This document shows positions 1 to 29,000 of a stretch of 64,000 bases of DNA, one piece after another. This DNA comes from Harmothoe impar (lineage: Eukaryota; Annelida; Polychaeta; Phyllodocida; Polynoidae), in contig OX381707.1 of NCBI GenBank assembly GCA_947462335.1, positions 58,624,073-58,688,072 of the forward strand. Reading direction: 5' to 3'. Within the stretch, counting starts at the first letter, position 1, and the number at the start of each line of letters is the position of its first letter. The notes under the pieces are model-generated. The model ran no database searches and had not been told where the DNA came from. It saw only the letters and a program-made list of their open reading frames with translations. A program made the position numbers and the translations under genes.

Positions 1-2093
1 GATCTCCAGCTAAAGCCCCGAATTGCCCATGTCATCCTGTTTCATTTTGTGTCTAGGATCATTAAGGTATACATATAGGTTGAGGAAATCCACCTCTTCA
101 TAGTTCGGCAAGTAATGACCACTCCCTAAGGTGGCTATATTCGATCTTTAATCAATTCAAAATCCTACATAAGGCCATCCACATACTGTAAAAATATATT
201 ATCCATGGGTTGGGAGACATTAAAATGGTATTCATGGGATGTGACAGCTTCAGCAGAGAGTGGGTCACATGGGGCTCAACCAGTGTATTTCCAATGGGGA
301 GAATGACATATTTCCCAACTCATCTCCCCATCCCACCCCACCCCCACTCATAATAATTGGCCACAAAAGTATGTAATGAGCCTAATTATAATGGGTATAG
401 GAAGAGACACATGGTATTGGTCAACGTCCTGGATGAACTTTAAGATTTTGGGTCACCATCATCGTTTTTGTTTGTTTGTGTAGTTTAACGTCCCACTGAC
501 TATGCAGGTGAGACTTACTCAAGTTTTAGTTTTTCACAAGTAAGAAGGTAGGCCGATCATCGGATATACTCATTTTTATTTATGATAGTACAGACTGCTA
601 TATCAAGCTCTCGTAAGCACTACACTGCAGGTCTGCATTTATAGCAAGATGATAAGTATATTAAGTAAGTACATGTAGGGTTTAGAGTGTGTTATAGTAG
701 CGATATCCTACACATTGTGTATAGTTACCCAACTGCAAGGTCTACTCCGTATAGCAGGCAGCCTGTACTCTGAGGTACGAGACCCTCTACATGTAGCACT
801 ACAGTGAAGCGGTGAAGTAACACATGGGACCTAATATTCAACTGGAAAGCTGGACGTACCAAGTCTGCCTCTTTCTTTTTTTCCATACAAGTCGTGACTC
901 TTGATAAGAACACGGAAGCGCATTCAATGGAGATAACACACTATCGATTCTATATCCAGCAGCACGTTGTTTTATCAGTTGGGTGTGACAGGTAGTGGGG
1001 CGAGCTTGTCTCAACATCAGGCTTGATTACATGTATAAGGATGTGGGTCATCTAACAGGAAATCGATCCCAGTAATGCCGACCCATGACGAGGTGGTCTC
1101 CCATTATAGGCTTAAAAGCCCTTGCCAATTATAACTTCCGTCATCATGTGCAGATTGGATACCGCCCTAACCCTATTTCTGTCAATTGGTTTAGCCGATT
1201 TTAATTGTTTATGTTTATACTAAGGGCAGCGATTTTTGGAGTTGTTTACTTAAAATGTTCAACTTTGACATGTTATTATTTTGGATCACTGCTTTACTCC
1301 CAAGGAAATTGTATAGAAACACAACAAATGATGCTATATTTTCAATACTTTAATTCATCCTAATTATAATACAAACTTTTTTATTTTACAGGACGCACAT
1401 ATTCTATATTGTGTACCCCTCCGCAATGGAATGGCGCAACTCAATAAATACATATCAATCAAATTAATTCAGAAACAGCATGTACAAGGCTTCATGAAGA
1501 AATAATGGTTTTAGAAGGTTGAAATGACTTCTTTATCTATATGAACAAGTAAAATATAGCTCTGTGATGTGATCTGCCCTCGGCAAGACTAGGTAAGGAA
1601 ACAATCACACTCACTTTTGTACTAACTTTTTATCACACCAACTAACATGCTTTGCTGGGATCGAAGGGCAGACCACAAAACAGTTGTCGGCCCGGTGGAT
1701 ATGATTTGTACTTAATTTCCCCTTGAATTTTGATCATACATTTCATAGAAACTATCACTTAGCGCCTTGAACTCGATAAATGAGAAAGATTGGCAGACAA
1801 CGGTCCAGCCAGTACTGTCGAAGCGTATACAATCAACACAGATAGGATGCGCCTGTGAAGTAGCAACAGGGTCGTGCACCTCAAATACCATATTTACAAA
1901 TTTAATATACGGAGCACCTTGTAACAACAGTAGGCTCATGATAAAACTATGTTCACAGAAAGCAAATATCAGACACTTGTGTATTCATTTTGTACATACC
2001 ATTCATTCAAACTATTGAGTTTATATAATGATGTTCCATTAGACTACATGATTAGTCAACTATCATAACATATACCTTGTTGCAATCTTGCCA
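1..2093. other. Flank downstream of HSPA9, no supported gene
   Basis: AT-rich sequence beyond the likely 3' end of the HSPA9 transcript. A fragment near 475-505 (a TTTAACGTCCC motif) resembles the tail of dispersed invertebrate repeats. The only protein-like stretch is a 75-codon minus-strand frame at 1712-1939, listed separately. I see no other exon. Confidence 0.5.
1712..1939 (-). CDS. Unassigned 75-codon open frame, doubtful
   Basis: A minus-strand frame that reads like protein (aromatic and Cys residues spread through it, for example VDCIRFDSTGWTVVCQ) and ends in TAA. I do not recognise the family. An AAG that could act as an acceptor lies after the first codons, but HSPA9 occupies the same strand immediately upstream, so a multi-exon gene would have to read through or nest. 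A plus-strand frame (1767-2018) overlaps it. Chance or a gene relic are both possible. Confidence 0.15.
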   Translation of the reverse strand: MSLLLLQGAPYIKFVNMVFEVHDPVATSQAHPICVDCIRFDSTGWTVVCQSFSFIEFKALSDSFYEMYDQNSRGN

Positions 2094-2099
2094 TTTATT
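2094..2099 (-). terminator. Candidate HSPA9 polyadenylation signal AATAAA
   Basis: TTTATT on the plus strand gives AATAAA on the HSPA9 strand, about 350 nt after the stop codon. It is the nearest canonical hexamer I see in the 3' UTR, and no downstream element was verified. Confidence 0.35.
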
Positions 2100-2447
2100 T
2101 CCTTGAACATTTCCGTGGGGTGGAACACTCGAGTCAAACTGGATACTTTGTAAATTAAGGAACATGAGATGAGGTGAGTCCTTCTGTAGGTCAGTCTTAC
2201 GCATTTATGCATCTATTTATAATTCACAATCTAGAGAAAACCCACGGATTCTAGTCACTAAGTAAACAAGTATCAAGTAATTTCCCATTCTGTACTATAC
2301 AACACGGTGAGTGGTGGTTCCGCAGTGCTTCTTAACGACTCCCAGCGTCTAAACAACTTACACACACGATACACATCGCACACACACACCTTTTATCCTA
2401 AAACTCTGCAATCACACACATTCTCAATTCACTAAATTATGCAGCGT

Positions 2448-18542
<16,095 letters not shown>

Positions 18543-20678
18543 TTTGATGTTGTTTTATGCCCTCGTCCGGAGGTGTGTGTTGCCGGTCGGCCACGGGTGC
18601 ACGTGTGAGAGAATGGGGTCACCGACAAGTGCGCACGCCTGCAGACGCAGCGACATTTACTATGACGAACAGTAGAGCAGACTGACGGGATATATTTGAA
18701 ATAGCGCTTCGAACATCAAGTAAAATCATTAAAATAAAATATAAACTGGAATTATCAGAACATACTTGCTGATAAACAATTATAAACGTCTTATCAGTAA
18801 TAATCATTTTACAACAGCGATATTGGTGAGTTTTTATTCACTTTTTACACGGATGAAGCTCTGTGCTTTTTATAACAAAATAAGTACAAATTCAGAATAT
18901 GAGAGACTTGTTTCGGAACCCTTTGTGGCCACACGGAGAATAGAGAGAATTGCCTTGCGTCCCTTGCGTCAGGACAGCGTTTCTGGAACATTCCCGCCGA
19001 TTCCCGCCTGCGACCCCCGGACCACACCTCATACTCCCTGGTGGTGGGCGATTTTAAGAAATGGCCATGTCACATAACAAAAAATCCATGTCACCAAAAT
19101 ATGATGTTGGGTGTCTATCAGGTCTATTAGGCCTAGACTACTAGATTTTTTTTTTGTTTTGATGGGGGGGGGGGGGGGGGGGGGGCGTCCCCATGTCCCA
19201 TGTCGATTTTTAGAAATGGCCATGTCGCCATATCGAATTTAAGACATGGCCATATCGATTTTAAGAAATGCCCCATGTCCCTATCTATTTTTTCCTCATG
19301 TCCCATATGTCACTAGGCCAAAAACGGGCCATGTCGCCATGTCGAATTTAAGGGTCTAGGGCCATCTCAAAGCAAAACTTTTTTTTTAGGGGGGGGGGGG
19401 GTCCTTTCATGGGGAGCCGGGTACTGACATTTTCCAGGGGGCAGGGGGGGGGGGCATGCTAGTCTTCTTTGGGCTATCAAATGAAGGTATACAATGAGAA
19501 ATCCATTCCCACTTTTGTCAAAAATTCTGCGTGTTTGGTGGTCAGCATGTACTTTTCCCCCCTTTTTTTGGGGTTAAATTCTCAAAGGGGTAAAAAAGAT
19601 TGAACGTGTGATTTACATCACAAATGACTCAGGGTTAGGGTTATTATTAATGAATGGTATATGTGATTGATATCACATGTGAACCAGGGCATTTTTTTAT
19701 TGATAAACCTACCCAAATCCCCCCCCCCCCCCCTCGATGTGTGAGTGTAATATGTGTGAGTGTAATATGTGTGAGTGTAATATGTGTGAGTGTAATATGT
19801 GTGAGTGTAATATGTGTGAGTGTAATATGTGTGAGTTTTGATGTTGAATCACCGAGATTGAGTGCTTACAACTCCCCCCCCCCCACATACACACACAGTG
19901 CCGATTCCCAATGATCAGGTACCTAATTTTAGTAGAATACGTTATTTCTCATTTCTGACAGCAGAATCATAATCTCCAGGAAACACTGACCCACTTTGAT
20001 AGGTCACATGCCTTATCTAATCAAATTCCAGGTGAGCAGCTTGGTGTGGGCAAGCAGTTGGGTGTGGGCAAGCAGGTGGCTGTGGGCAAGGAGGTGGCTG
20101 TGGGTGTCAGCGCCCTGCAGCACGTAACCGCCATTTTACGTCTCAGCCGAAGAGCGAGCCAGTCGGAGCGTAAACGGCAACAGCAGCTCCGTTTCTGTTT
20201 GCCTGTGTTGGTCGGCCGCGAGGCGGCGTGTGTTGCAGATGATTTTGACCGTAAAACTGATTTCGTCCACGCCCCAACCCTACCAGACACATTTACTACA
20301 GTTTCGTCCATAATAATCATTCATTGGTCTCTGCTACTTAACAGGTCACCACAAGCCCCACACATTCCGCATTTATCAGTACGAAGTTGAATGAATGATC
20401 TGTTATATCTGTCCACACATTAAAATAATTCAAGATAATTCAAGATACTTGAAGAGAATTACCAAAAAAAGGTCTTACAAAAAGTGTCTCACCTAGTATT
20501 ACAAGATACCCCCCATTGACTTAGCACTGGAGTTGTGTGGACCGTAATGGAGACAAAAATCGAATCTAGTACTTAAGAGTTTAATTTTTCTCTCAAACTT
20601 TTTGGTCAGATTTTGTGACTTTTATTAGATTCAATATTTAGAATGGTTGCAACACAATATTTGCAATATTTCTTGGTA
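18543..20678. other. HSPA9 upstream region, simple repeats
   Basis: Should hold the HSPA9 promoter near 18543-18700, where the sequence is more GC-rich and has a CACGTG E-box near 18599. I cannot place the start site. Further out are diverged repeats of an ATGGCCATGTCG motif (19060-19350), long poly-G runs (19160-19190, 19390-19460) and a GTGGGCAAGCAG repeat (20045-20105). No supported gene. Confidence 0.5.
19737..19836. repeat. 15-bp tandem repeat
   Basis: About six and a half units of ATGTGTGAGTGTAAT. Being a multiple of three it leaves open frames on both strands (CVSVI and HILHS repeats), which are not proteins. Confidence 0.9.
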
Positions 20679-21745
20679 CCGTAAACTGGGGTGACTTTGG
20701 CTTCCCGGGGTGACTTTGGCTCACTCGGAAAAAAGTGTTGTTTTGATATCTAGACATGTTCCAGATGCCCCCCAACTGAAGGAAACTGCATCAAATGACT
20801 TTGTTTGTGGCTAATTGAATATATTGTAATTTTTTTATTCTTTCAAATTCAATATTTCACTAAAAAATATTTGAGGAAAAAATTATTATTTTTTTACCAA
20901 AATTATGAAAATAGGGCAACTTTCTTGTGGGCAACTGAGGCTATCACATATGAGGAAAATATATCCCCCCAAAATTAAATATAATTACAATGGTACTTTG
21001 GATCCATTGAAAATTAGATAAAATTTTTTTATTATCATTGTGAATATGCACTTTGATGATTTTTTTTTGGTTTTCCTGTGGAAAATGGGGTGACTTTGGC
21101 TCTTACGGGGTGACTTTGGCTCAAACATAAAAATGTGCTGCCACAAGCCCTGGAGAATTCAATTACACTTCAATAAGGAAGATTATTATTTTAAATGTAT
21201 ATTTATATCAATCCTTTGTCATAGTGAGTGTTTTCTACATTTTGACAATGTAGGCATATAAAATTCATGGCAAAGAAAACGTGTGCCATCAAAAAAAGTC
21301 AAAAATTCAAAAATGAGCCAAAGACACCCCGCCTTTTTGGGACAATATTTTCAAAATTTGGCATTTTTTCACCCAAGTGTTTTTATAGTGTAATCATGTA
21401 GCAAATTATCAAGTTCTCTTTTGAAATTAGCATATATATTTATGTCAAGATTTTTATCCCATGTGGCTTCAATCCATAATATCCCTCATAAGCACATAGT
21501 TGGCCTTTGCCCCCATGCAAAGATATTTTGAGCCAAAGTCACCCCAAAGCCGGGGTGACTTTGGGTCACATTAAAATTGGAAATTTATAACCTTCCAATG
21601 GATTTTTTTTTGTTTTATATTTTTGAGCCCAGTGAATTAACGTATATGCATAGTATAACAACCATAAATGTTATAAATCCTGGCATTTCACAAAGCTATA
21701 GAATGAAATATAGCAAAAGTGAGCCAAAGTCACCCCAGTTTATGG
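20679..21745. mobile_element. 1067-bp TIR element with internal terminal-motif repeats
   Basis: Ends CCGTAAACTGGGGTGACTTT and a near-exact inverse, with TA on both sides. GGGGTGACTTTGGCTC is repeated in direct orientation near the left end and in the middle, and inverted near the right end. No transposase frame, so non-autonomous. Confidence 0.82.
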
Positions 21746-21747
21746 TA

Positions 21748-22990
21748 TAGCATGTAGATGAATGTCCCATCTTTCAATATTCACCCTTTTTTTGTATATC
21801 GGCTGAGGATTTCCTACTTAAAATTGGATGTGAAATTGAACTTTCACTATCTTGATGCAACCCCTCATGAGGCGTTGCATAAGACTCTGGGTGGTAACCC
21901 TGAGTCAAAAAGCCTTCATATGTTACTAACTACTACTACCTACTAGCCATAATTACTCCCTCAAAATGTGTGATACTCTCACCCCCATATAATCTAGGTA
22001 GGCCTATACTCTACCACACCCATATGCACCTGCATGGTGCATGGCACTGAGCAAGCATGCCATCTCTTTTCATATTTGGGTTGGGCAACGGAGAGGTCCC
22101 GACCACTATGGTTCTAACTAAACGGCTGTCAACACAACATTTTAAAAAGAGATATCAACATTGATATATAGGTGTGGATTGAAAAGGGTTTTATTTCAAG
22201 CAGAACGCATTGACTCATGAATCACAATAAAGGGCCACATCTTTATGGTTAGACACATTTAAATACACACACTAGGAGACATAATATACAGCACTTGTTG
22301 AGTCATATATTTCGATATTTCTGTGTAAAATTGAGCGATTATCACAGTATACCTCTTTAATGAATTAATAATCAGTCCGCTCTGTAGTCATAAACCATCT
22401 CACTGCCAGATTTTTCGATAGTTTTGCCAAAAAAAAAAGGGATTGAAAAATTATGAATATCAAAAATTAAAATGTGGGTTTGCCATGGCTACTCCTTGAG
22501 CGTTCTTTGTGAACACAAACGGAATGTGAGATGTAAAAGAGAATGTTATGAGCTTTAATATGATACCAAACACGGGGTGCTTAAACTAGAACTTGTAAAA
22601 TATATTTTCATCAATTTTGGGTAATATCTTTCTTTTATTTAGCTCAGCAGTTTGGATGCTCTGGCCGTTTAGCGGCCTGCTGGGGGTGAGAGGTTAACCA
22701 TTTATCAGTTCATTTCTCTTGAGATATAAAGAGTCTCTACTACCCCCTGATTTCTATAAATATATATTATGAAATACTAAGCAATCGGTGCCATGATAAT
22801 ACAGGACTTCCATGTAAGTTACCGAACCGGATGAGAAAGCGGAAGACCCCAGATATCTTCTCTGCTTTTTTAGATCATACCGGGTAGAATGGTATTTGTT
22901 TAATACAGCCGCTATTGCAACTCGTTCTGTGGGTGTGTGTTTTACTATTTTACACTGCGTTTGGGCGGTACATGCTGTCCGCCACGTAGC
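21748..22990. other. Intergenic stretch, no feature seen
   Basis: AT-rich DNA between the TIR element and the IDE 3' end. No exon, RNA gene or clear repeat recognised. Confidence 0.5.
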
Positions 22991-22996
22991 TTTATT
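22991..22996 (-). terminator. IDE polyadenylation signal AATAAA
   Basis: AATAAA on the minus strand only 5 nt after the IDE stop codon, which would give a very short 3' UTR. A later signal may be used instead. Confidence 0.5.
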
Positions 22997-23001
22997 ATGT
23001 T

Positions 23002-26000
23002 TTATATCTTGCTTTGTGTTGAGCAGAGCTGTTCGGTTGTTACTCCTGTTTTGCTTTGTGAGAGTAGGTTAAGCAGGCGGATGAGCGGGCGCGGGTAGAC
23101 ATCTAATGTCTTCTTGATGGTAGCCAGACTCTCCATGTCATAGATCTGTAATCGCAAAATGGATGTGTAAGAAAAAGGAAAAAAGCAATACTAAATTGAG
23201 AGGCCTACATTATACATGGTAACCAACTTTATATCGCCATGAATATGACCTTAGTTGTCGAAATGGCGTTAAACATCCATTACTCACTCACTCACCAACT
23301 TTATTCTTCCGCATAAGCCGGATTAGACCCATCAAATTACTCTTAAGCATTACCCCTTAATTGTTAGTGTGCAACAGTATTCATGGTGACAATAGTCTTT
23401 TGTTTCTCAGCTATTTTACAGGTTTGAAAAAAAGCAGGGTATCTCTCAATAGGACATAGTCATTTACACTCATAAACACTTTCTATTTCTTTCAAATGTG
23501 TAAAATAGCAGAGAAAATCAAGATAGAAATAGACTTCACAAAGAGAGAGAATCATTGGGATCCTCGTACAAGGAGGTGCGAGATTGTGAGACTTGGTGCG
23601 TGAACTGCAACCATAAGAGGGCCTATACACTCACCGTTGACGGCTTGATAGAAGGTGTCGGCTCACTGTTGGTACCGTCACCGTTGACGTCACTTCCGGT
23701 AGATGAGGGGATATAGACTGACAACTTCCGTCGTTGTTGGCTACCAGCAGCTATGTACGTCTGAATGGGATGATGAAAAGTTCATCTTTATTCTATTTAT
23801 GTAAGCATGAGGGTGTCTTTTAGACACAAGATGGCATTTCTCATATATCGAATGGCTGGTAAAACCAGAGAAAACCCTTTAATGATGGCATACGTTGTCC
23901 TAAAGCAACATTTGTTGTCAGGATGCGCCAACAAAGCTCCTGTGAATTTAAGTTACAACATGTATTAAATTAACTCACCGGTGCTGCATTCGTGGTCCAT
24001 GCCCTTGTCGGGTCAGCATGATGCATGAATGCAGCACTGGCAAGTTACATTCAAGCATCATCAAATGGCATAGCACATTATAGCACGTTGCGGTCCTTAA
24101 AGGGCTAATAAAAATATATAGTGGTTTAAAACTATAGCTACTATAGAGTAACACTAATGTTAACTAAAGGAGTGGGCTATGTTGTTAGAGAGCTATTGTA
24201 ATTTTGACCCAAAATATGGATTCTACACCCTAGATAACCCTAAAATCCATGTATCACACAAGGAAATCAGACAATCTTGACTTTTTGGTGGCCATCTTGG
24301 CAGCCTTCTTGGAATTTTCCTAATTGTAATTTTGATCCAAAATATGGATTCTACACGCTAGATAACCATGAAATCCATGTATCGCACAAGGAAATCAGAG
24401 AATCTTAAGTTTTTGGCGGCCATCTTGGAATTTTCCAAATTGTAATTTTGACCCAAAACATGGATTCTTCACCCTAGATAATCCTAAAATCCATGTATCG
24501 CACAAGGAAATCAGACAATCTTGACTTTTTGGCGGCCATCTTGGAATTTTCCAAATTGTAATTTTGACCCAAAATATGGATTCTACACCCTAGTTAACCC
24601 TAAAATCCATGTATCACACAAGGAAATCAGACAATCATGAGTTTTTGGTGGCCATCTTGCCAGCCATCTTGGAATTTTCCAAATTGTAATTTTGACCCAA
24701 AATATGGATTCTACACCCTAGATAACCATGAAATCCATGTATCACACAAGGAAATCAAACAATCTTGACATTTTGGCGGCCATCTTGGCGGCCATCTTGG
24801 AATTTTCCAAATAGTAATTTTGACCCAAAATATGGATTCTACACCCTAGATAACCCTAAAATCCATGTATCACACAAGGAAATCAGACAATCTTGAGTTT
24901 TTGGTGGCCATCTTGGCAGCCATCTTGGAATTTTCCTAATTGTAATTTTGATCCAAAATATGGATTCTACACCCTAGATAACCATGAAATCCATGTATCA
25001 CACAAGGAAATCAGAGAATCTTAAGTTTTTGGTGGCCATCTTGGAATTTTCCAAATTGTAATTTTGACCCAAAACATGGATTCTACACCCTAGATAACCC
25101 TAAAATCCATGTATCGCACAAGGAAATCAGACAATCTTCACTTTTTGGCAGCCATGTTGGCAGCCATCTTGGAACAAGGAAGGGCTTGAGGGCTAAAATG
25201 TAGTGTTCTTAGTCGAATGTCGCGGGACATAAATAATCTCGTCGAGAGTGGATCCTCTTTTTTCGACTTTTTTCGGACTTTTGCTGCCCCAAAAGACCTG
25301 AAAAGTGTCTAAAAAGTGCCTTTCCACTGTATATAAAAAGGATCTCCTGCTGGAAAGGCCTAAAAAGTGTCCTGAAACGTGTCTAAAAAGTGCCTTTCCA
25401 CTGTATATAAATAGGATCTCCTGCTGGAAAGGCCTAAAAAGTGTCTAAAAAGTGCCTTTCCACTTTGTATAAATAGGATCTCCTGCTGGAAAGGCCTAAA
25501 AAGTGTCCTGAAAAGTGTTTAAAAAGTGCCTTTCCACTGTATATAAATAGGATCTTCTGCTGGAAAGGCCTAAAAAGTGTCTAAAAAGTGCCTTTCCACT
25601 GTATATAAATAGGATCTCCTGCTGGAAAGGCCTAAAAAGTGTCTAAAAGGTCCCTTTTCACTGTTTTAGGGAGTGCTAATTTATTAATCACCTGGGGGGG
25701 GGGGTGAGATTTCGCGCAGAGGGGTGAACTTTTTTTACGCCCCCCCCGGCCATGAATAATGAACCCTCCCTTAGGCCAATGAACGCTCCCCAAAATGTCG
25801 GGAAAAAAAAAGTTTTCCAAAATTCCTTTAAAAGTAATCTTTCTAGAGCAGAATTTTTGTGCGGTCATGATGGTGTCAACGAAATTCCTATCAGAGCAGT
25901 AGAAAATGAGTTATGGCCGGTTTGTGGCTGCAGATGGGTTAAAGCGACCTGGCGACTTTGGCTGTTTTGGAGGCGACTTTCGACCTAAGGCAATAATATA

Positions 26001-29000
26001 AGCGACCTGGCGACTTATGGACAATATTGACAATACATTAAAGGGTTCAAAAAAGCGACTTTTCGACCTGGACCCCTTAATTTCGGCGACTTTCCGACCT
26101 GAGGGGGGGACCCATCTGCACCCCCCGGTTTCATGATCCCGCCGGTGAGTAGTGAACTGAAACCACCAAAATATCGGGGGAAATTGTTGGCTCGCCAACG
26201 TAGGGCCAACGTTGGGCCGACAAAAAGCCAACATAGGGCCTACATCGCTCCGATGGGCAACCAACGTTGGCCCAACATGATGCCAACCTGAAATGCCAAC
26301 ATCTTGCCTATGTTGGCCCAACGTTGGGCCGATCTCTTTTGTGCTACCTGGGATGGTGAGGGTGGGGGGGGGGAATTTTTTTTCAACCTATTTGGAGGGG
26401 GGGGGGTCTTTTTTTTTACACATTCGGAGGGGGGGGGGGCTTTTTTTTTTACACATTTGATTGGGGAGGGGGACGTCTTTTTTTTTTTACCCCCCTCCCT
26501 GCCATAAATAATGAACGCTCCCCAAAATGCCGGGAAAAGAAAGTTTTCCAAAATTCCTTTAAAAGTATTCTTTATAGAGCAGAATTTTTGTGCGGTCATG
26601 ATGGTGTCAACGAAATTCCGATCAGAGCAGTAGAAAATGAGTTATGGCCGGTTTCATGATCCCGCCGGTGAGTGAAATCACCAAAATGTCGGGGGAATTT
26701 TTTTTCCCCAAAATTCCTTTAAAAGTAATCTTTCTAGAGCAGAATTTTTGCGCGGTCATGATGCTGTCATCGAAATTACGATCATAGCAGTAGAAACTGA
26801 GTTATAGGCGATTATCTGATACGGCCGTGAGCGAAATTTCACATTTCTGAATTTTCGGGAAATTATTTTTTTCTCCAAAATCCCTTTTCAAGTAATCTCT
26901 CTATAGCAGAATTTTTGCGCGGTCATGATGCTGTCATCGAAATTACGATCAGAGCAGTAGAAACTGAGTTATAGGTGATTTTTTTATACTGCCGTGAGCG
27001 AAATTTCAAAACAATTTTCGAATCTCTCCATATCAATATCTCCGGATCTACTTCATTTTCAGGGTTGCGACCTGTCCCATTGTCTTTATTTTCGAATTTT
27101 AGGCCGAAAACATGTGCTGGGGGGTTGAAATGATGAATATTTAGGTCATTTAGAGCATATTTATCGATTCGAATCGATGCGAGTTGGCGCCCGCCATGTT
27201 GAATTTCTACTGTCCTCACGTGACACTAGTCCTGACTTCTGATTGGTCGAGGGCTGAATCACGCCAGAGCCGCCGTCTTTCTGGCGGCAGGCGGCAAGCA
27301 CGAAGAATAAGAGATTGACGCACAAAACACAGTTACTAATAGGAGCAGGGGCCAGCTTGGGAGTATCCGCGACCGCAGATATGAGAAATACGCGAAGCAA
27401 ATGCAAACTTCACATCAAAATACTGTTTTCATGCAAAGTATTTTCATCAAAGTAAGGACATGAGTTATCACCATTTTTAGTAGGGAATACAACAGAACAA
27501 TACTTGAAATGGTACAATACTGAAATCATGTAGAAAATTACATTCTCCCAACATTCACTTTTTTTTGGCAGAATCTGAGTTTTTTTTCAGTTTTTTAAAG
27601 AAATCTCTTATTTTAGGTGATTTAACTTCTTTTTTTCCCATTTCTTTTTACAGATATAGATACCTGAGGTGTTTTGCAAAAGAATGATATAGCTCAAATA
27701 GTCCACAGGATATTTCATCAAGTTGTAACAGATCAGGCAAAACATGTCTGCACAAAAAAACAGGGTGACTATATAAGAGTGGGCTTGACCTAGTTTCATA
27801 GCGTTACAGCGAACATAGCCCACTCCAATAATCATTCAATTCACTTACCTCAAAGAACCTGATCACTTGGTCTTTAGTTACAGTTTTCAGATATGCAACT
27901 TCCTCCTCATCTGAAAAGTATCCAAACCCACATATTGATTTGAGTAACTTTGAACACCAATTTCAGCATAGTATGTAATAGCACATCGATACTGTTTCAT
28001 TGAAGATTACATACAGTCATTCAGAATACAAAATCGGTAACATACCTCTGTTAAAGAAGTAGAAGTCAGAGGAGATCTCTGACATGTAGCGGCCATTTTG
28101 CTGTCTCATGTTCTTTGCCTTCTCCAGGCGTCTTGAAGCTAGAGCAGTCTGGTGTTTGGTGAACACATCCTCACTCATCTCCAGCAACTGCTTCTGTTAA
28201 AGGCACATAAAAAATGAAGTACATGTAATGCATGCATTATAATAGACTTGAGCAATGGGGCTAGGGGTCATTAATCATAGATCTAAAGGCAGACAGGGAG
28301 CGAAAGACGGAGATGGAGAGAAAATCATACAGAGAGAGCGACAAAGCAGTTTATTCTTTTATCCTTTTATTAATAAATACGTTAGCATAGAGCCCCAAGA
28401 GGTCAGCAATATTACACCAAACCTTTCGGTAGACTAGGTAATGATATCCGCATTTAGGCCATATGCCATATGATATGGGCATTAATACTTGATGGCACCA
28501 AGCAGCTTACTTGCAGGCTTTCAAGGAAGTGTTCAACCCTTGTCTCCAGGAAGTGGGGTGATCGTGTTGACTGGACGGTAACGTAGAATCCCTGAGTGCC
28601 GTAGTGCCGTGTCACACCACTGAACACAATATACCCTGCAAGAAATGTTTGCACAAATTATTGACAAGCTTTTAAACATATTGGGTACTTTTTAACATAA
28701 AATAACATTTATGGAAGGTATGTTGTGTCTACTATATTCTCCCAAGAAATGGTGTAATTACATTGAGAGACCTTCTTTACCCTTGAAGGAAAGGACCATG
28801 TCTGCCCTCTGGCTGGCATCAGCATGACTCAGTCCACAATGCTAATATCATCAGCAGTGCCAAAGAGTAAAATGTGTAAATTTAATTAAAAAAAGCTCAT
28901 TAAACAAACATCTTAACTATGCGGAAACATGATGAATGCTGGTTTTCAACAAGGTAAGATACATAATAATGCACATAGCATAACAGGTAAAACTCTCCTA

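Noticed and set aside
20021..20390. Opposed ORFs of about 100 codons
   Set aside because: They overlap each other across a short GTGGGCAAGCAG repeat, with no recognisable domain.
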